Assembly (NCBI GenBank): GCA_013203245.1
Contig: JABMOR010000126.1
Span: forward strand, 1 to 15,178
Direction: 5' to 3'
Source of the DNA: Candidatus Nitrosopumilus sp.
Lineage (GTDB): Archaea; Thermoproteota; Nitrososphaeria; Nitrososphaerales; Nitrosopumilaceae
Length of the DNA stretch: 15,178 bases
Part shown: one piece after another, positions 5,926-13,623 of the stretch
Layout of the letters: each line of letters starts with the position of its first letter
Numbering within the stretch: the first letter of the stretch is position 1
The notes under the pieces: generated by a model
What the model saw: only the letters and a program-made list of their open reading frames with translations
Databases searched by the model: none
What the model was told of the DNA's origin: nothing
Position numbers and translations under genes: made by a program

Positions 5926-8070
5926 TTAAGGTATAGGTGCCTCTTTTTTTCGAGGCTTTACCTTATCCACTGCATCAATTAGATCTTGTTGTGTAATCTT
6001 GATCTCTTTGACATTCTTTGACTTGGAAGCAACATATCTCTTCAAAGCAGATATTGCTGCTCTGTTAGTTACTGCTGCAATCTCTGCACCACTGAAATTA
6101 TCAGTCAACTTTACTATTTCTGAGATTTTAACATCGCTTGCAAGTGGTTTGCTTTTTGTATGAATCTCAAAGATGTGTAGTCGTCCTTTTTCATCAGGAT
6201 TTGGAACTTCAATAATTCTGTCAAATCTACCTGGTCTGAGAAGAGCCTCATCTACAATGTCTAATCGGTTTGTAGCACCAATTATCAATACGTTGTGTAG
6301 TTCTTCTAATCCATCAATTTCAGTTAGAATCTGAGATACCACATTTTCTGTAACATGTGAATCTGAACCACCACTTCCTCTTCTTGGAACAAGTGCATCA
6401 ACTTCATCAAAAAAGATGATACATGGTGCTGCTTGTCGTGCTTTTCTGAAGATTTCTCTGACTCCTTTTTCAGATTCTCCTACCCATTTTGAGAGTAATT
6501 CAGGACCTTTGATGCTGATAAAATTAGACTCTGTCATTTTTGCAAGAGCTTTTGCTATCATGGTTTTTCCAGTTCCTGGAGGACCATGTAGTAAAATTCC
6601 TTTTGGTGACTCTACATCAACATAATCATATGCATCCTTGTATTTCATTGGCCATTCAACTGCTTCTTGTAGTTCTTCTTTTAATTGATCTAAACCACCA
6701 ACATCATCCCAACTAACATTTGGAACTTGAACTTGAACTTCTCTAAGTGCACTTGGTCCAACTTCTTTTAGTGCTTCTCTAAAGTCTTCATCGGTAATTT
6801 GGATCTTTTGAAGAATTTCTGAAGAAATCTCGTCATCGTCATAAGAAAAGTCCTTGTCATCAAGAACATTTCTACGCAAAGATCTCATTGCAGCTTCTTT
6901 GGCTAAAACTTCCAAATCAGCTCCTACAAATCCATGTGTAATTTTTGAGATTTGTTTAAGATCTACTTTTTCATCAATTGGCATTCCACGTGTATGAATT
7001 GAGAGAATATCAAATCGTCCCTCATCATCAGGAATTCCAATTTCAATTTCCCTGTCAAATCTTCCGGGTCTTCTTAATGCAGGATCAATTGAATCAGGTC
7101 TGTTTGTAGCTGCAATTACTACAACTTTTCCTCGAGATTTCATTCCATCCATTAATGTCAAAAGTTGAGATACTATTCTCTTCTCTAATTCTCCTGACAC
7201 TTCATCTCTTTTTGGAGCAATGGAATCAATCTCATCTATGAAAATAATACTAGGTGCATTTTCTTCAGCTTGCTTAAAGATCTCTCTGATTCTTTCCTCA
7301 CTTTCTCCATAATGTTTTCCCATAATTTCAGGTCCACTTAGTGAGATAAAGTGAGCATTAGTTTCTCCAGCTACTGCTTTTGCCAATAGTGTTTTTCCTG
7401 TTCCTGGAGGACCGTATAGTAAGACGCCTTTTGGTGCTTCCACGCCTATTTTCTCAAATAATTCTGGATGTCTCATTGGTAATTCTACCATTTCACGGAT
7501 TTTGAGAACTTCACGTTTTAGGCCTCCAAGTTCATCATATGTTATTCTTGGAATAGAAGCATCAATTGCTTTAGTCATTGCTCCAAGTTTGAATACAGTA
7601 TTTTCTGTAACAATTACTGGTTTTGATGGTTTTGTACTAGTTGTAATGAATTGTATTTTTCCACCCATTTGTGTTGAAAGTTGAATTGAATCATGGACAG
7701 TGAAAACATGATTTTGGAAAAGGGACATCATCACATTGTGCAGCTGTTCCTCATCAATAGGTAATTTTTCAGTTGGAGATAATGTAATCTGTTCAGCATT
7801 TACAGCTTCAACAGATTTTATAGATATTTTATCTCCAATTCCTGCACCAATATTTTGTCTTGTCATTCCATCTATTTTGATTACACCTGAACCATATTCT
7901 TCAGGTGTACCTGGCCAAAGTTTTACATGTGTTTTTTTGTGGTATGTTAATTCTAGGATTTGTCCTGTATTCCATTTTTGATCCTCAATGATTTTAGGAT
8001 CAACAATTGCTCTACCTCTTGCAACATGTTGTTGTGGAATTTCATTTATTTTTAAAATTATTTCACTCAT
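5926..8070 (-). CDS. cdc48: Cdc48/VAT-type AAA+ ATPase
   Basis: This 714-residue protein is the archaeal homologue of p97/Cdc48/VAT, a hexameric unfoldase that extracts and threads substrate proteins, often ahead of the proteasome. The N-domain (about 1-165, double-psi barrel plus beta half) precedes two AAA modules. D1 has Walker A GPPGTGKT (220-227), Walker B IIFIDE (275-280), pore loop KHYG and the RRPGRFDR arginine-finger segment. D2 has Walker A GPPGTGKT (496-503), Walker B IIFFDE (551-556), pore loop KWVG and LRPGRFDR. All catalytic residues are present. The C-terminus (KPRKKEAPIP) lacks a hydrophobic-Tyr-X proteasome-docking end. It begins 25 nt after the hsp20 stop with a clear GAGGT ribosome binding site 6 nt before the ATG, so it is translated from a shared mRNA. 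Confidence 0.97.
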   Translation of the reverse strand: MSEIILKINEIPQQHVARGRAIVDPKIIEDQKWNTGQILELTYHKKTHVKLWPGTPEEYGSGVIKIDGMTRQNIGAGIGDKISIKSVEAVNAEQITLSPTEKLPIDEEQLHNVMMSLFQNHVFTVHDSIQLSTQMGGKIQFITTSTKPSKPVIVTENTVFKLGAMTKAIDASIPRITYDELGGLKREVLKIREMVELPMRHPELFEKIGVEAPKGVLLYGPPGTGKTLLAKAVAGETNAHFISLSGPEIMGKHYGESEERIREIFKQAEENAPSIIFIDEIDSIAPKRDEVSGELEKRIVSQLLTLMDGMKSRGKVVVIAATNRPDSIDPALRRPGRFDREIEIGIPDDEGRFDILSIHTRGMPIDEKVDLKQISKITHGFVGADLEVLAKEAAMRSLRRNVLDDKDFSYDDDEISSEILQKIQITDEDFREALKEVGPSALREVQVQVPNVSWDDVGGLDQLKEELQEAVEWPMKYKDAYDYVDVESPKGILLHGPPGTGKTMIAKALAKMTESNFISIKGPELLSKWVGESEKGVREIFRKARQAAPCIIFFDEVDALVPRRGSGGSDSHVTENVVSQILTEIDGLEELHNVLIIGATNRLDIVDEALLRPGRFDRIIEVPNPDEKGRLHIFEIHTKSKPLASDVKISEIVKLTDNFSGAEIAAVTNRAAISALKRYVASKSKNVKEIKITQQDLIDAVDKVKPRKKEAPIP

Positions 8071-8076
8071 ATTATT

Positions 8077-8081
8077 ACCTC
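8077..8081 (-). promoter_or_regulatory. Ribosome binding site of cdc48
   Basis: GAGGT on the minus strand lies 6 nt before the cdc48 ATG. Most other genes here lack one, so its presence inside the hsp20-cdc48 gap supports translation from a polycistronic mRNA. Confidence 0.6.
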
Positions 8082-8095
8082 AAAAATTAGAGGGG

Positions 8096-8596
8096 TTATT
8101 CAACCTCCACCGTTTTGCCTTTTGGTTTTTCTTCTTCAATTAATTTGAAGATTATTTCCAAAACACCATTTTTGTAAGAAGCTTTTGCAGAGTTTTCATC
8201 AACTTTGTGTTGTACAGGAACTTTCACATGATACTTTTTTTCATTATGTTCTGCTGAAAGATTAACTGTCTTGTTTTCAACAACAATTTTGACATCGGAT
8301 TTTTCAACTCCTGGCATCTCAGCTATGAGTTTTACTACTTTTTCTTTTTCATCAACAATTGTGTCGACAAGTGGTTCTCGTATATCAGAAGTTGGAAGTA
8401 GTCCTGGTTTGACGTTTCCATATTCTTTTACTACAGGTTTTCCATCAGGACCAACAGTCATTGTATAACCGTAACAATATGGACCAGATTCAGAACCATT
8501 TCCCTTGAATTCTTCAAAAATGTCATCTGTATCAAAAAAGGAGCTTGACATTTTCTTGAAAATTCTATCAAATTCACTATCAAAGAAGTTTGTCAT
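8096..8596 (-). CDS. hsp20: Hsp20 small heat-shock protein
   Basis: This 166-residue protein is an archaeal alpha-crystallin chaperone, which holds unfolding proteins in large oligomers. The N-terminal region (1-65) contains the archaeal Hsp20 signature GPYCYGYTMTVGPDGKPVV. The alpha-crystallin domain (about 72-155) ends in the diagnostic ASYKNGVLEI strand. The tail holds VEV near the C-terminus, which fits the I/V-X-I/V motif that docks neighbouring subunits. It is the first gene of a unit with cdc48, joining a holdase to an unfoldase. Its promoter has a strong TATA box and a perfect palindrome before the start codon, suggesting repression released by stress. The family is certain; the regulation is inferred. 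Confidence 0.94.
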   Translation of the reverse strand: MTNFFDSEFDRIFKKMSSSFFDTDDIFEEFKGNGSESGPYCYGYTMTVGPDGKPVVKEYGNVKPGLLPTSDIREPLVDTIVDEKEKVVKLIAEMPGVEKSDVKIVVENKTVNLSAEHNEKKYHVKVPVQHKVDENSAKASYKNGVLEIIFKLIEEEKPKGKTVEVE

Positions 8597-8609
8597 ATTT
8601 ATCTACTAT

Positions 8610-8627
8610 ATGTAATATATATTACAT
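8610..8627. promoter_or_regulatory. Perfect 18-bp palindrome, candidate operator of hsp20-cdc48
   Basis: ATGTAATATATATTACAT is identical to its reverse complement over 18 bp. It lies 14-31 nt before the hsp20 ATG, between the TATA box (8627-8636) and the predicted transcript start near 8606. A protein bound there would block polymerase. Confidence 0.55.
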
Positions 8628-8636
8628 TATATAAAG
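8627..8636 (-). promoter_or_regulatory. TATA box of the hsp20-cdc48 operon
   Basis: CTTTATATAA on the minus strand is centred about 35 nt before the hsp20 ATG, implying a short leader of roughly ten bases. It is the best TATA match in the window. Confidence 0.6.
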
Positions 8637-8670
8637 ATTATGACTAATTCTTTGAATTCTTACATAATCC

Positions 8671-8679
8671 TATTATAAC
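8671..8679 (+). promoter_or_regulatory. TATA-like box of the ACT-domain gene
   Basis: TATTATAAC is centred about 26 nt before the ATG at 8701, so the transcript probably starts at the start codon. Confidence 0.4.
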
Positions 8680-8700
8680 TGACATGACATAATAATCTTA

Positions 8701-9366
8701 ATGAGGCTTTCAAGTCTATCTATTCCTGAAGTTGTAAAAGAAATCATTACTAGAAATCGCTCAATTTATGATTGCATGAAAATGGATTTGATAAATTATA
8801 CAGCCCTAGCAGTAAAACTTCAACCAGAGATAGAAAAAATTCTAGGAAATTCTGTTAATCTCAATACCGTAGTAGTTGCAATCAAAAGATTTGCTGATTC
8901 ATTTGAAATTAAAAATGAAGTAAAAGAAGAATCAGTTTTGAAAAATGCAAGATTGGTATTAACTGATGGAATAATGGATGTCAAGTTTTCAATTAAGGAT
9001 TCAAATCAAATGGATCCAATGGCAATTTTGGATAAATTCTCTAAGGTAACTAGTAACTATGAGTTTTTCCGACTCTCTGATTCATTTAGATTTCTTACAG
9101 AAGATATGGAAGATATTAGGCAGATTTTCAACAGTGTCTCAACAAGAGAGGATATGTTTAGTACTGGTCTTGCAAAAATTAGAATTTCAATTCCCGGCGG
9201 TCAAAATCAAACAGATGTAGTATCTTATGTTGCTGAAGTATTACATGCAAATGGAATAGAGTTAGTAAATGCATTTTTCAGTCAAGATAACATCATAATA
9301 ATTTTAAATGAAAGAGATTCATCAAGGGCTTATGATATTTTACATTCAGATATTATGAGAGCCTGA
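8701..9366 (+). CDS. ACT-domain-like regulatory protein of unknown role
   Basis: This 221-residue soluble protein seems to have three parts. An N-terminal helical segment (1-70) resembles a winged-helix or HTH module seen ahead of ACT domains (NYTALAVKLQPEIEKILG, then VVVAIKRFAD). A middle alpha/beta segment covers about 80-145. A C-terminal ACT-like fold (about 157-215) shows the typical strand-helix-strand order IRISIPGG, VSYVAEVLHANGIELVNAFF, NIIIILNE. ACT domains usually sense amino acids or other small ligands and pass the signal to an enzyme or DNA-binding partner. No catalytic motif is visible. It is divergent from hsp20 and followed by the NADH dehydrogenase-like gene with its own promoter. 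The ACT call is a fold-level judgement. Confidence 0.7.
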   Translation: MRLSSLSIPEVVKEIITRNRSIYDCMKMDLINYTALAVKLQPEIEKILGNSVNLNTVVVAIKRFADSFEIKNEVKEESVLKNARLVLTDGIMDVKFSIKDSNQMDPMAILDKFSKVTSNYEFFRLSDSFRFLTEDMEDIRQIFNSVSTREDMFSTGLAKIRISIPGGQNQTDVVSYVAEVLHANGIELVNAFFSQDNIIIILNERDSSRAYDILHSDIMRA

Positions 9367-9393
9367 GAATACTCGCCATTTTAGTGAAAATTA

Positions 9394-9401
9394 TTCTTAT
9401 A
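9394..9401 (+). promoter_or_regulatory. TATA-like box of the NADH dehydrogenase-like gene
   Basis: TCTTATAG lies about 24 nt before the GTG start at 9421. No Shine-Dalgarno sequence is present. Confidence 0.35.
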
Positions 9402-9420
9402 GCATATATTCAGCCAATCT

Positions 9421-10794
9421 GTGAAGAGTTCACGTTTGACAAAAAATAAGAAAAAAATTGTGATTTTAGGAGGGGGATTTGCAGGAGTAGAATGTGCTAG
9501 GAAATTAGAATCAGAATTTGGAAAAGACCCAGAAATGGAGATAGTAATGATCAGTGAAGATAATTTCTTATTATTTACACCAATGTTGCCACAGGTAGCA
9601 TCTGGAATGATTGAAACCAGACATATTGTTTTGCCAATTAGAACCATTTGTAAAAAAACAAAATTTTATGAAGGCAGAATCAAAAACATTGATCCCTATG
9701 GAAAATTAGTTACATTGTGGGGAACAAGGGATAAAAGAGGTATCTCAATGCATTATGATTTTTTAGTTGTAGCGTTAGGTAGTGAAACTAACTTTTTTGG
9801 AATGGCAGATGTTGAAAAAAATGCATATACAATGAAGACACTCAATGATGCAGTAGTTCTAAGAAACAGAATTATTGATATGCTTGAGCAAGCTGAAAAT
9901 GAAACTAATCCTATTCTTCGAAAAAGCTTTTTGAATTTTGTTATTGTTGGAGGTGGATTTGCAGGAATTGAAACTGCAGGAGAATTAATGGATCTTATTT
10001 TAGATGCAAGAAAACATTATCCTAATATTCACAAAGAAGATCTCAAAGTAATTGTTCTAGAAGCTTTAGGGATGATTTTACCTGGATTTAACAAAAAACT
10101 TGCAGACTTTGCAAAAGACAAAATGATGGAAAGAGGCATAGACATTAGACTAAAAACTGCAGTTACAAGTTTTGATGGAAATGAAGTTACTATCAAATCA
10201 TTAGATGAAAATCCAAAGGATTCAATTGATTCATCTGAAATTGATTCAATAATTACAAAAACATTGATTTGGACTGCAGGGGTTACTCCAGTTAATACAA
10301 TTAAAAGATCAATGTTCAAGACAGATAAAGGGAAAGTTATAGTAAATGACTATCTAGAAGTTTCAGAATTTCCAGGAGTATTTGCAATAGGTGATTGTGC
10401 ATTACATATTGATCCTAAAACACAGAGACCGATACCTCCAACTGCACAAATTGCAGAAGCTCAAGCAAAAATTGCTGCTAAAAATTTAATCTCATTAATT
10501 AAAAATTCTAAAAAAGAAAAATTTGTGTATCATTCTAAAGGACAAATGGCAATTATTGGAAAAAGATCAGGAATTGCTACATTTTTGGGAATGAATATTT
10601 CTGGATTTTGGGCTTGGCTGATTTGGAGAAACATTTACCTCTCAAAAATTACAACATTTGATAAAAAAATTCGCATATTTCTTGACTGGACAATAGATTT
10701 GTTCTTTGATAGAGATATTTCAAGACTAAAACTAATGAAACATGAGACTGAAAAAGAATACAAACTACTCGATGAAGTAGATGATGTTTGGTAA
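9421..10794 (+). CDS. Type II NADH dehydrogenase-like FAD oxidoreductase
   Basis: This 457-residue flavoprotein belongs to the two-dinucleotide-binding (NDH-2/sulfide:quinone reductase-like) superfamily, which moves electrons from NAD(P)H to a quinone at the membrane surface without pumping. The FAD-binding motif VILGGGFAG is at 14-22, the NAD(P)H-binding motif VIVGGGFAG at 174-182, the second FAD contact FAIGDCA at 321-327, and the quinone-side motif PPTAQIAEAQ at 339-348. The C-terminal part (about 385-430, with GFWAWLIWRNIYL) is amphipathic to hydrophobic and suits membrane attachment. The redox Cys pair of sulfide:quinone reductases is not evident, which favours an NDH-2 role. The start is a GTG with a TATA-like box 24 nt upstream. 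It converges on the cyclophilin gene with a 12-nt gap. Confidence 0.9.
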   Translation: MKSSRLTKNKKKIVILGGGFAGVECARKLESEFGKDPEMEIVMISEDNFLLFTPMLPQVASGMIETRHIVLPIRTICKKTKFYEGRIKNIDPYGKLVTLWGTRDKRGISMHYDFLVVALGSETNFFGMADVEKNAYTMKTLNDAVVLRNRIIDMLEQAENETNPILRKSFLNFVIVGGGFAGIETAGELMDLILDARKHYPNIHKEDLKVIVLEALGMILPGFNKKLADFAKDKMMERGIDIRLKTAVTSFDGNEVTIKSLDENPKDSIDSSEIDSIITKTLIWTAGVTPVNTIKRSMFKTDKGKVIVNDYLEVSEFPGVFAIGDCALHIDPKTQRPIPPTAQIAEAQAKIAAKNLISLIKNSKKEKFVYHSKGQMAIIGKRSGIATFLGMNISGFWAWLIWRNIYLSKITTFDKKIRIFLDWTIDLFFDRDISRLKLMKHETEKEYKLLDEVDDVW

Positions 10795-10806
10795 AAAGAA
10801 ATTAAA

Positions 10807-12342
10807 TTATTTTCTAATTTTATAAATAATAATTGCTGGTGCTGCAAAATACATTCCAACATTCATCAAAATTATTCCAATTCCATAAGATAGCATTTCT
10901 TCTTCAGAATCAATTTCAGCATAATTTAGAATTGATAATGTAGATAGCATTGGAGTGATTGAAAGTTTTACAGCTTCTTTGAAAAGAGGATTTTCACGTT
11001 CCAAATCAGCAATTATTGGTGAAAAGGAATAGTAGAATTGGTTAAATCCACTCATGAATATGGTTCCAGATTCAGTTGATAGAATTGTATTATCTCTAAA
11101 CTCTCTGAGTTGTTGAACTTGTGGTGCAAGTTCTGAGCCAAACGTGGCAGTTGCAATTAAACATCCACCTCCTTCAGTTGATGTATTAGTTGATTCGTCT
11201 ATAGAATTATCTTGTGATAACATTTCAAAAGAATCAAATGTTTCTTCAAATCTTGGAAGTTGAGAATCAAAATCATCTAATCCATTACTATATGCAAAGG
11301 TGTAAAATTTTTCATTATCATAAACCATAATTTCTTTAAATTTTACATCAAAAATTTCACCATTTGCAGAAAATGATCCTTCTGCTAGAGTAACATATGC
11401 CTCATTTTCATTAACAGTTATTTTTTCTTGTGAAATAACTTTCAAGTCTCCTGATTCTATTGCCGGTTTTAACGTTTCAGTTTTTTCAGAAATAAGATCA
11501 TCAAGTGTTCTTTGATTTGTTTCTTGTACTGTTAATGAAATTACAGGATTCACCAGCCCAATTTTAGGTCCAACTGCAACAACATCAGGAGAATTTTGTT
11601 GTGTTTTGTCTGGTGTTTGTAATAACCATCCTTCAGGCACACTAAATCCTATTTCATGCTCGGTGCTTTCATATTTTTGATTACCAGTTGATGGAGTTAT
11701 GTTTGAACCACTACGTTCTGGTTCTTGTAATTCAAGAAGATTTGATACTTCTGAGCGATTAACTATTGTAATTTTTGTTATTTTTACTTGTTCAGGATCT
11801 TCTGGTTGATCTCCAGGCTTTGTGTCAACTGCTGCAATTTTATCAAGTGTCTTAAAACTCTCATCAGTTACAATTCTACCAAACACAGTATATTGTTCAT
11901 CTAGAAAATTAGAATCAACATGAACAATAAAGAATTGAGAACCTCCACTGTTAGGATCAGCAGATCTTGCCATGGAAACAATTCCACGATTATGTTTGAT
12001 TGTGTTAAATTCAGCATTTACACTTGTACTTGGACCACCAGTTCCCCATGTACTTGGATCACCACTAATTGTATTAGGATCACCACCTTGAATCATAAAT
12101 CCTGGAATGATTCTATGAAAAAGGGTTCCATCATAAAATCCAGATTGAGATAGTTTGATAAAATTTTCAACATGTTTTGGTGCATCGTCATAAAAAAATT
12201 CTATTGTAATATTTCCAAGATTAGTTTCTAAAATAGCTATAGGATTAACTATGTTAATTTTGTTAATTTCTTGAGCAAATGTATAATTTCCAAAACTAAC
12301 TAAAAGTAATGAAACTGATAAGATCAAGAAAATTTTATTCAA
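10807..12342 (-). CDS. Secreted cyclophilin with PsbP-like and CFI-box membrane domains
   Basis: The 511-residue protein has four parts. A signal peptide (1-23) is followed by a cyclophilin-type peptidyl-prolyl isomerase (about 33-195). It contains FHRIIPGFMIQGGD (75-88), with catalytic Arg77 and Gln85, and GGSQFFI (133-139). The usual Trp and His of CypA are Phe146 and Tyr151, as in many prokaryotic cyclophilins. A PsbP/Mog1-like fold (about 224-375, starting HEIGFSVPEGW) comes next. Then a CFI-box C-terminal domain begins with CLIATATFGS (394-403) and LREFRD, and ends in a transmembrane helix (about 484-507) and the basic tail KIRK. It should fold proteins on the outer face of the cell membrane. 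The start is TTG, supported by the signal peptide reading straight from it; the nearest ATG is out of frame. It is divergent from the gene at 12416. Confidence 0.9.
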   Translation of the reverse strand: MNKIFLILSVSLLLVSFGNYTFAQEINKINIVNPIAILETNLGNITIEFFYDDAPKHVENFIKLSQSGFYDGTLFHRIIPGFMIQGGDPNTISGDPSTWGTGGPSTSVNAEFNTIKHNRGIVSMARSADPNSGGSQFFIVHVDSNFLDEQYTVFGRIVTDESFKTLDKIAAVDTKPGDQPEDPEQVKITKITIVNRSEVSNLLELQEPERSGSNITPSTGNQKYESTEHEIGFSVPEGWLLQTPDKTQQNSPDVVAVGPKIGLVNPVISLTVQETNQRTLDDLISEKTETLKPAIESGDLKVISQEKITVNENEAYVTLAEGSFSANGEIFDVKFKEIMVYDNEKFYTFAYSNGLDDFDSQLPRFEETFDSFEMLSQDNSIDESTNTSTEGGGCLIATATFGSELAPQVQQLREFRDNTILSTESGTIFMSGFNQFYYSFSPIIADLERENPLFKEAVKLSITPMLSTLSILNYAEIDSEEEMLSYGIGIILMNVGMYFAAPAIIIYKIRK

Positions 12343-12364
12343 TAATTTTTTCCATAAATTCTCA

Positions 12365-12373
12365 CTTAAAAGC
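12365..12373 (-). promoter_or_regulatory. TATA-like box of the cyclophilin gene
   Basis: GCTTTTAAG on the minus strand is centred about 27 nt before the TTG start at 12342, which supports that start and a leaderless mRNA. Confidence 0.35.
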
Positions 12374-12385
12374 TAATTGTATTAG
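12373..12385. promoter_or_regulatory. Inverted repeat CTAAT-TGT-ATTAG between divergent TATA boxes
   Basis: Five-base arms around a 3-nt centre lie exactly between the TATA-like boxes of the cyclophilin (-) and PH-like (+) genes, a position where one bound protein could affect both promoters. The arms are short and AT-rich. Confidence 0.25.
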
Positions 12386-12393
12386 TTTTTAAC
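12385..12393 (+). promoter_or_regulatory. TATA-like box of the PH-like/cbiE unit
   Basis: GTTTTTAAC is centred about 27 nt before the ATG at 12416. Confidence 0.35.
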
Positions 12394-12415
12394 AAAGTCA
12401 AATAAATCAACGAAT

Positions 12416-12907
12416 ATGGAACCTGATGAAAAGATTCAGGCACATTTAGTTTCAGTATGGAGAGAATCTAAAAAATTCTTTTCAATTGGGGGTAAAGAAG
12501 GAATGCTGGTACTTACTGACAAACATTTGATGTTTGTTCACAAGACAGAATCCAAAATGACTTGGTGGAAAGCCATCACTCAAAGACAAGTAATTAATTT
12601 TATTAAATCAAAAAATACTATGATTCGTCATGATGGTTATAATGAAAAAGATTTGATGAATGATTGTGAAGATGACAGAAATAATGAATTAAATTTTGAT
12701 GATATTTCAAGTATTAGTTTTACAGAAAAAGATTGGGGAAGTTCACTACAATTAGAGTATCAAAAAGATGGAAAAGATGAGAAATTTCAGTATTCAATAG
12801 CCCAAGATTGGGTAAAATATCCTGCAAAAGAGCCTACAAAATACATGAAAGTGGATTGGGAGCCTTTTGTGCAATATATTAAAGACAGACAGAAATTTAC
12901 AAAATAA
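12416..12907 (+). CDS. PH-like domain protein of unknown function
   Basis: This 163-residue soluble protein is not known to me by name. Its first half reads like a small PH/GRAM-type beta barrel (EGMLVLTDKHLMFVHKTES, 28-46, the typical 'turn into display strand' motif of such domains). After a polar insertion rich in Asp/Asn/Glu (70-95), more strands follow (ISSISFTEKD, SLQLEYQKDG, KFQYSIAQ). It ends in a short helix with aromatic residues (WEPFVQYIKDRQKF). There are no metal-ligand clusters, signal peptide or transmembrane helix. Its stop is 2 nt before the TTG of cbiE, so the two share a transcript, though no functional link to cobalamin synthesis is apparent. Confidence 0.7.
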   Translation: MEPDEKIQAHLVSVWRESKKFFSIGGKEGMLVLTDKHLMFVHKTESKMTWWKAITQRQVINFIKSKNTMIRHDGYNEKDLMNDCEDDRNNELNFDDISSISFTEKDWGSSLQLEYQKDGKDEKFQYSIAQDWVKYPAKEPTKYMKVDWEPFVQYIKDRQKFTK

Positions 12908-12909
12908 AA

Positions 12910-13623
12910 TTGAAAGTATATGCTGTAGGTGTTGGACCTGGTTCTCCAAAATATGTAACAGAGATTGTAAAAGAAATAGTTCAAAATTGTGATGTTGTTA
13001 TCGGTTACAAATACACACTAAAAACAATAGAAGATTTAATCGTAGGAAAAGAGGTTTATGAAATTACTATGAATGATCAAGAGGATTCTTATCAAAAAAT
13101 TCTTCCAGAACTTGGAGACAGAACACTAGTTATTCCATTTACTGGTGACGTTAATTTTTCAGAATCAGAAGTTGTTGATAGATTAATAGAAATTTTTGGA
13201 GAAGTTGAAATTATTCCGGGTATTAGTTCAATTCAAGTTGCAGCATCAAGAGCAAAAGTTCCTCTTGATAAATCCAAGGTAATTACAATGCATGTTACAA
13301 CTCCTATTGAGGATAAAAAATTAGAATTACAAAAAGCATTGATTGATGGTTTTAGTGTAGTTTTAGTTCCAAGACCTTGGCCAAAACAACCAGACAAGCA
13401 TTTCATGCCTTCTGAAATAGCAATTTACCTTCGAGAACATAATTTTGATACTGACAAGATGAAAGTTCATGTTTTTGAGGCAATAACTACTGAAAATGAG
13501 ACATGTTTTGAAGGAGTGGTGAAGGATTTAGAGGGAAAAGAATTTTCAGATTTATCTGTAATGGTGTTTAATCAAGTAAGTCTTGATTCATACATGAATT
13601 ATAGATGGCAATGGGAAAATTAG
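12910..13623 (+). CDS. cbiE: Cobalt-precorrin-7 (C5)-methyltransferase CbiE
   Basis: This 237-residue protein belongs to the tetrapyrrole (corrin/porphyrin) methylase family and best fits CbiE, which methylates C5 of the corrin ring from S-adenosylmethionine during cobalamin synthesis. The N-terminal VGVGPGSPKYVT (6-17) matches the family's glycine-rich loop. DVVIGYKYTL (28-37), the GD of FTGD (79-80), IIPGISSIQVAASR (101-114) and the late TTENETCFEG (193-202) follow in the right order. No CbiT (C15-methyltransferase/decarboxylase) domain is fused, so CbiT must be separate. The TTG start is set by the glycine loop, which begins six residues in. The last stop overlaps by three bases the stop of the convergent cupredoxin-like gene. 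Confidence 0.88.
   Translation: MKVYAVGVGPGSPKYVTEIVKEIVQNCDVVIGYKYTLKTIEDLIVGKEVYEITMNDQEDSYQKILPELGDRTLVIPFTGDVNFSESEVVDRLIEIFGEVEIIPGISSIQVAASRAKVPLDKSKVITMHVTTPIEDKKLELQKALIDGFSVVLVPRPWPKQPDKHFMPSEIAIYLREHNFDTDKMKVHVFEAITTENETCFEGVVKDLEGKEFSDLSVMVFNQVSLDSYMNYRWQWEN

Noticed and set aside
7502..7981. Plus-strand frames antisense to the cdc48 N-domain and D1
   Set aside because: The cdc48 frame is certain and these have no recognisable protein features.
9381..9647. 88-codon minus-strand frame over the start of the NADH dehydrogenase-like gene
   Set aside because: It overlaps the FAD-binding motif coding region in antisense and has no protein-like features. The frame at 10029-10319 was rejected for the same reason.
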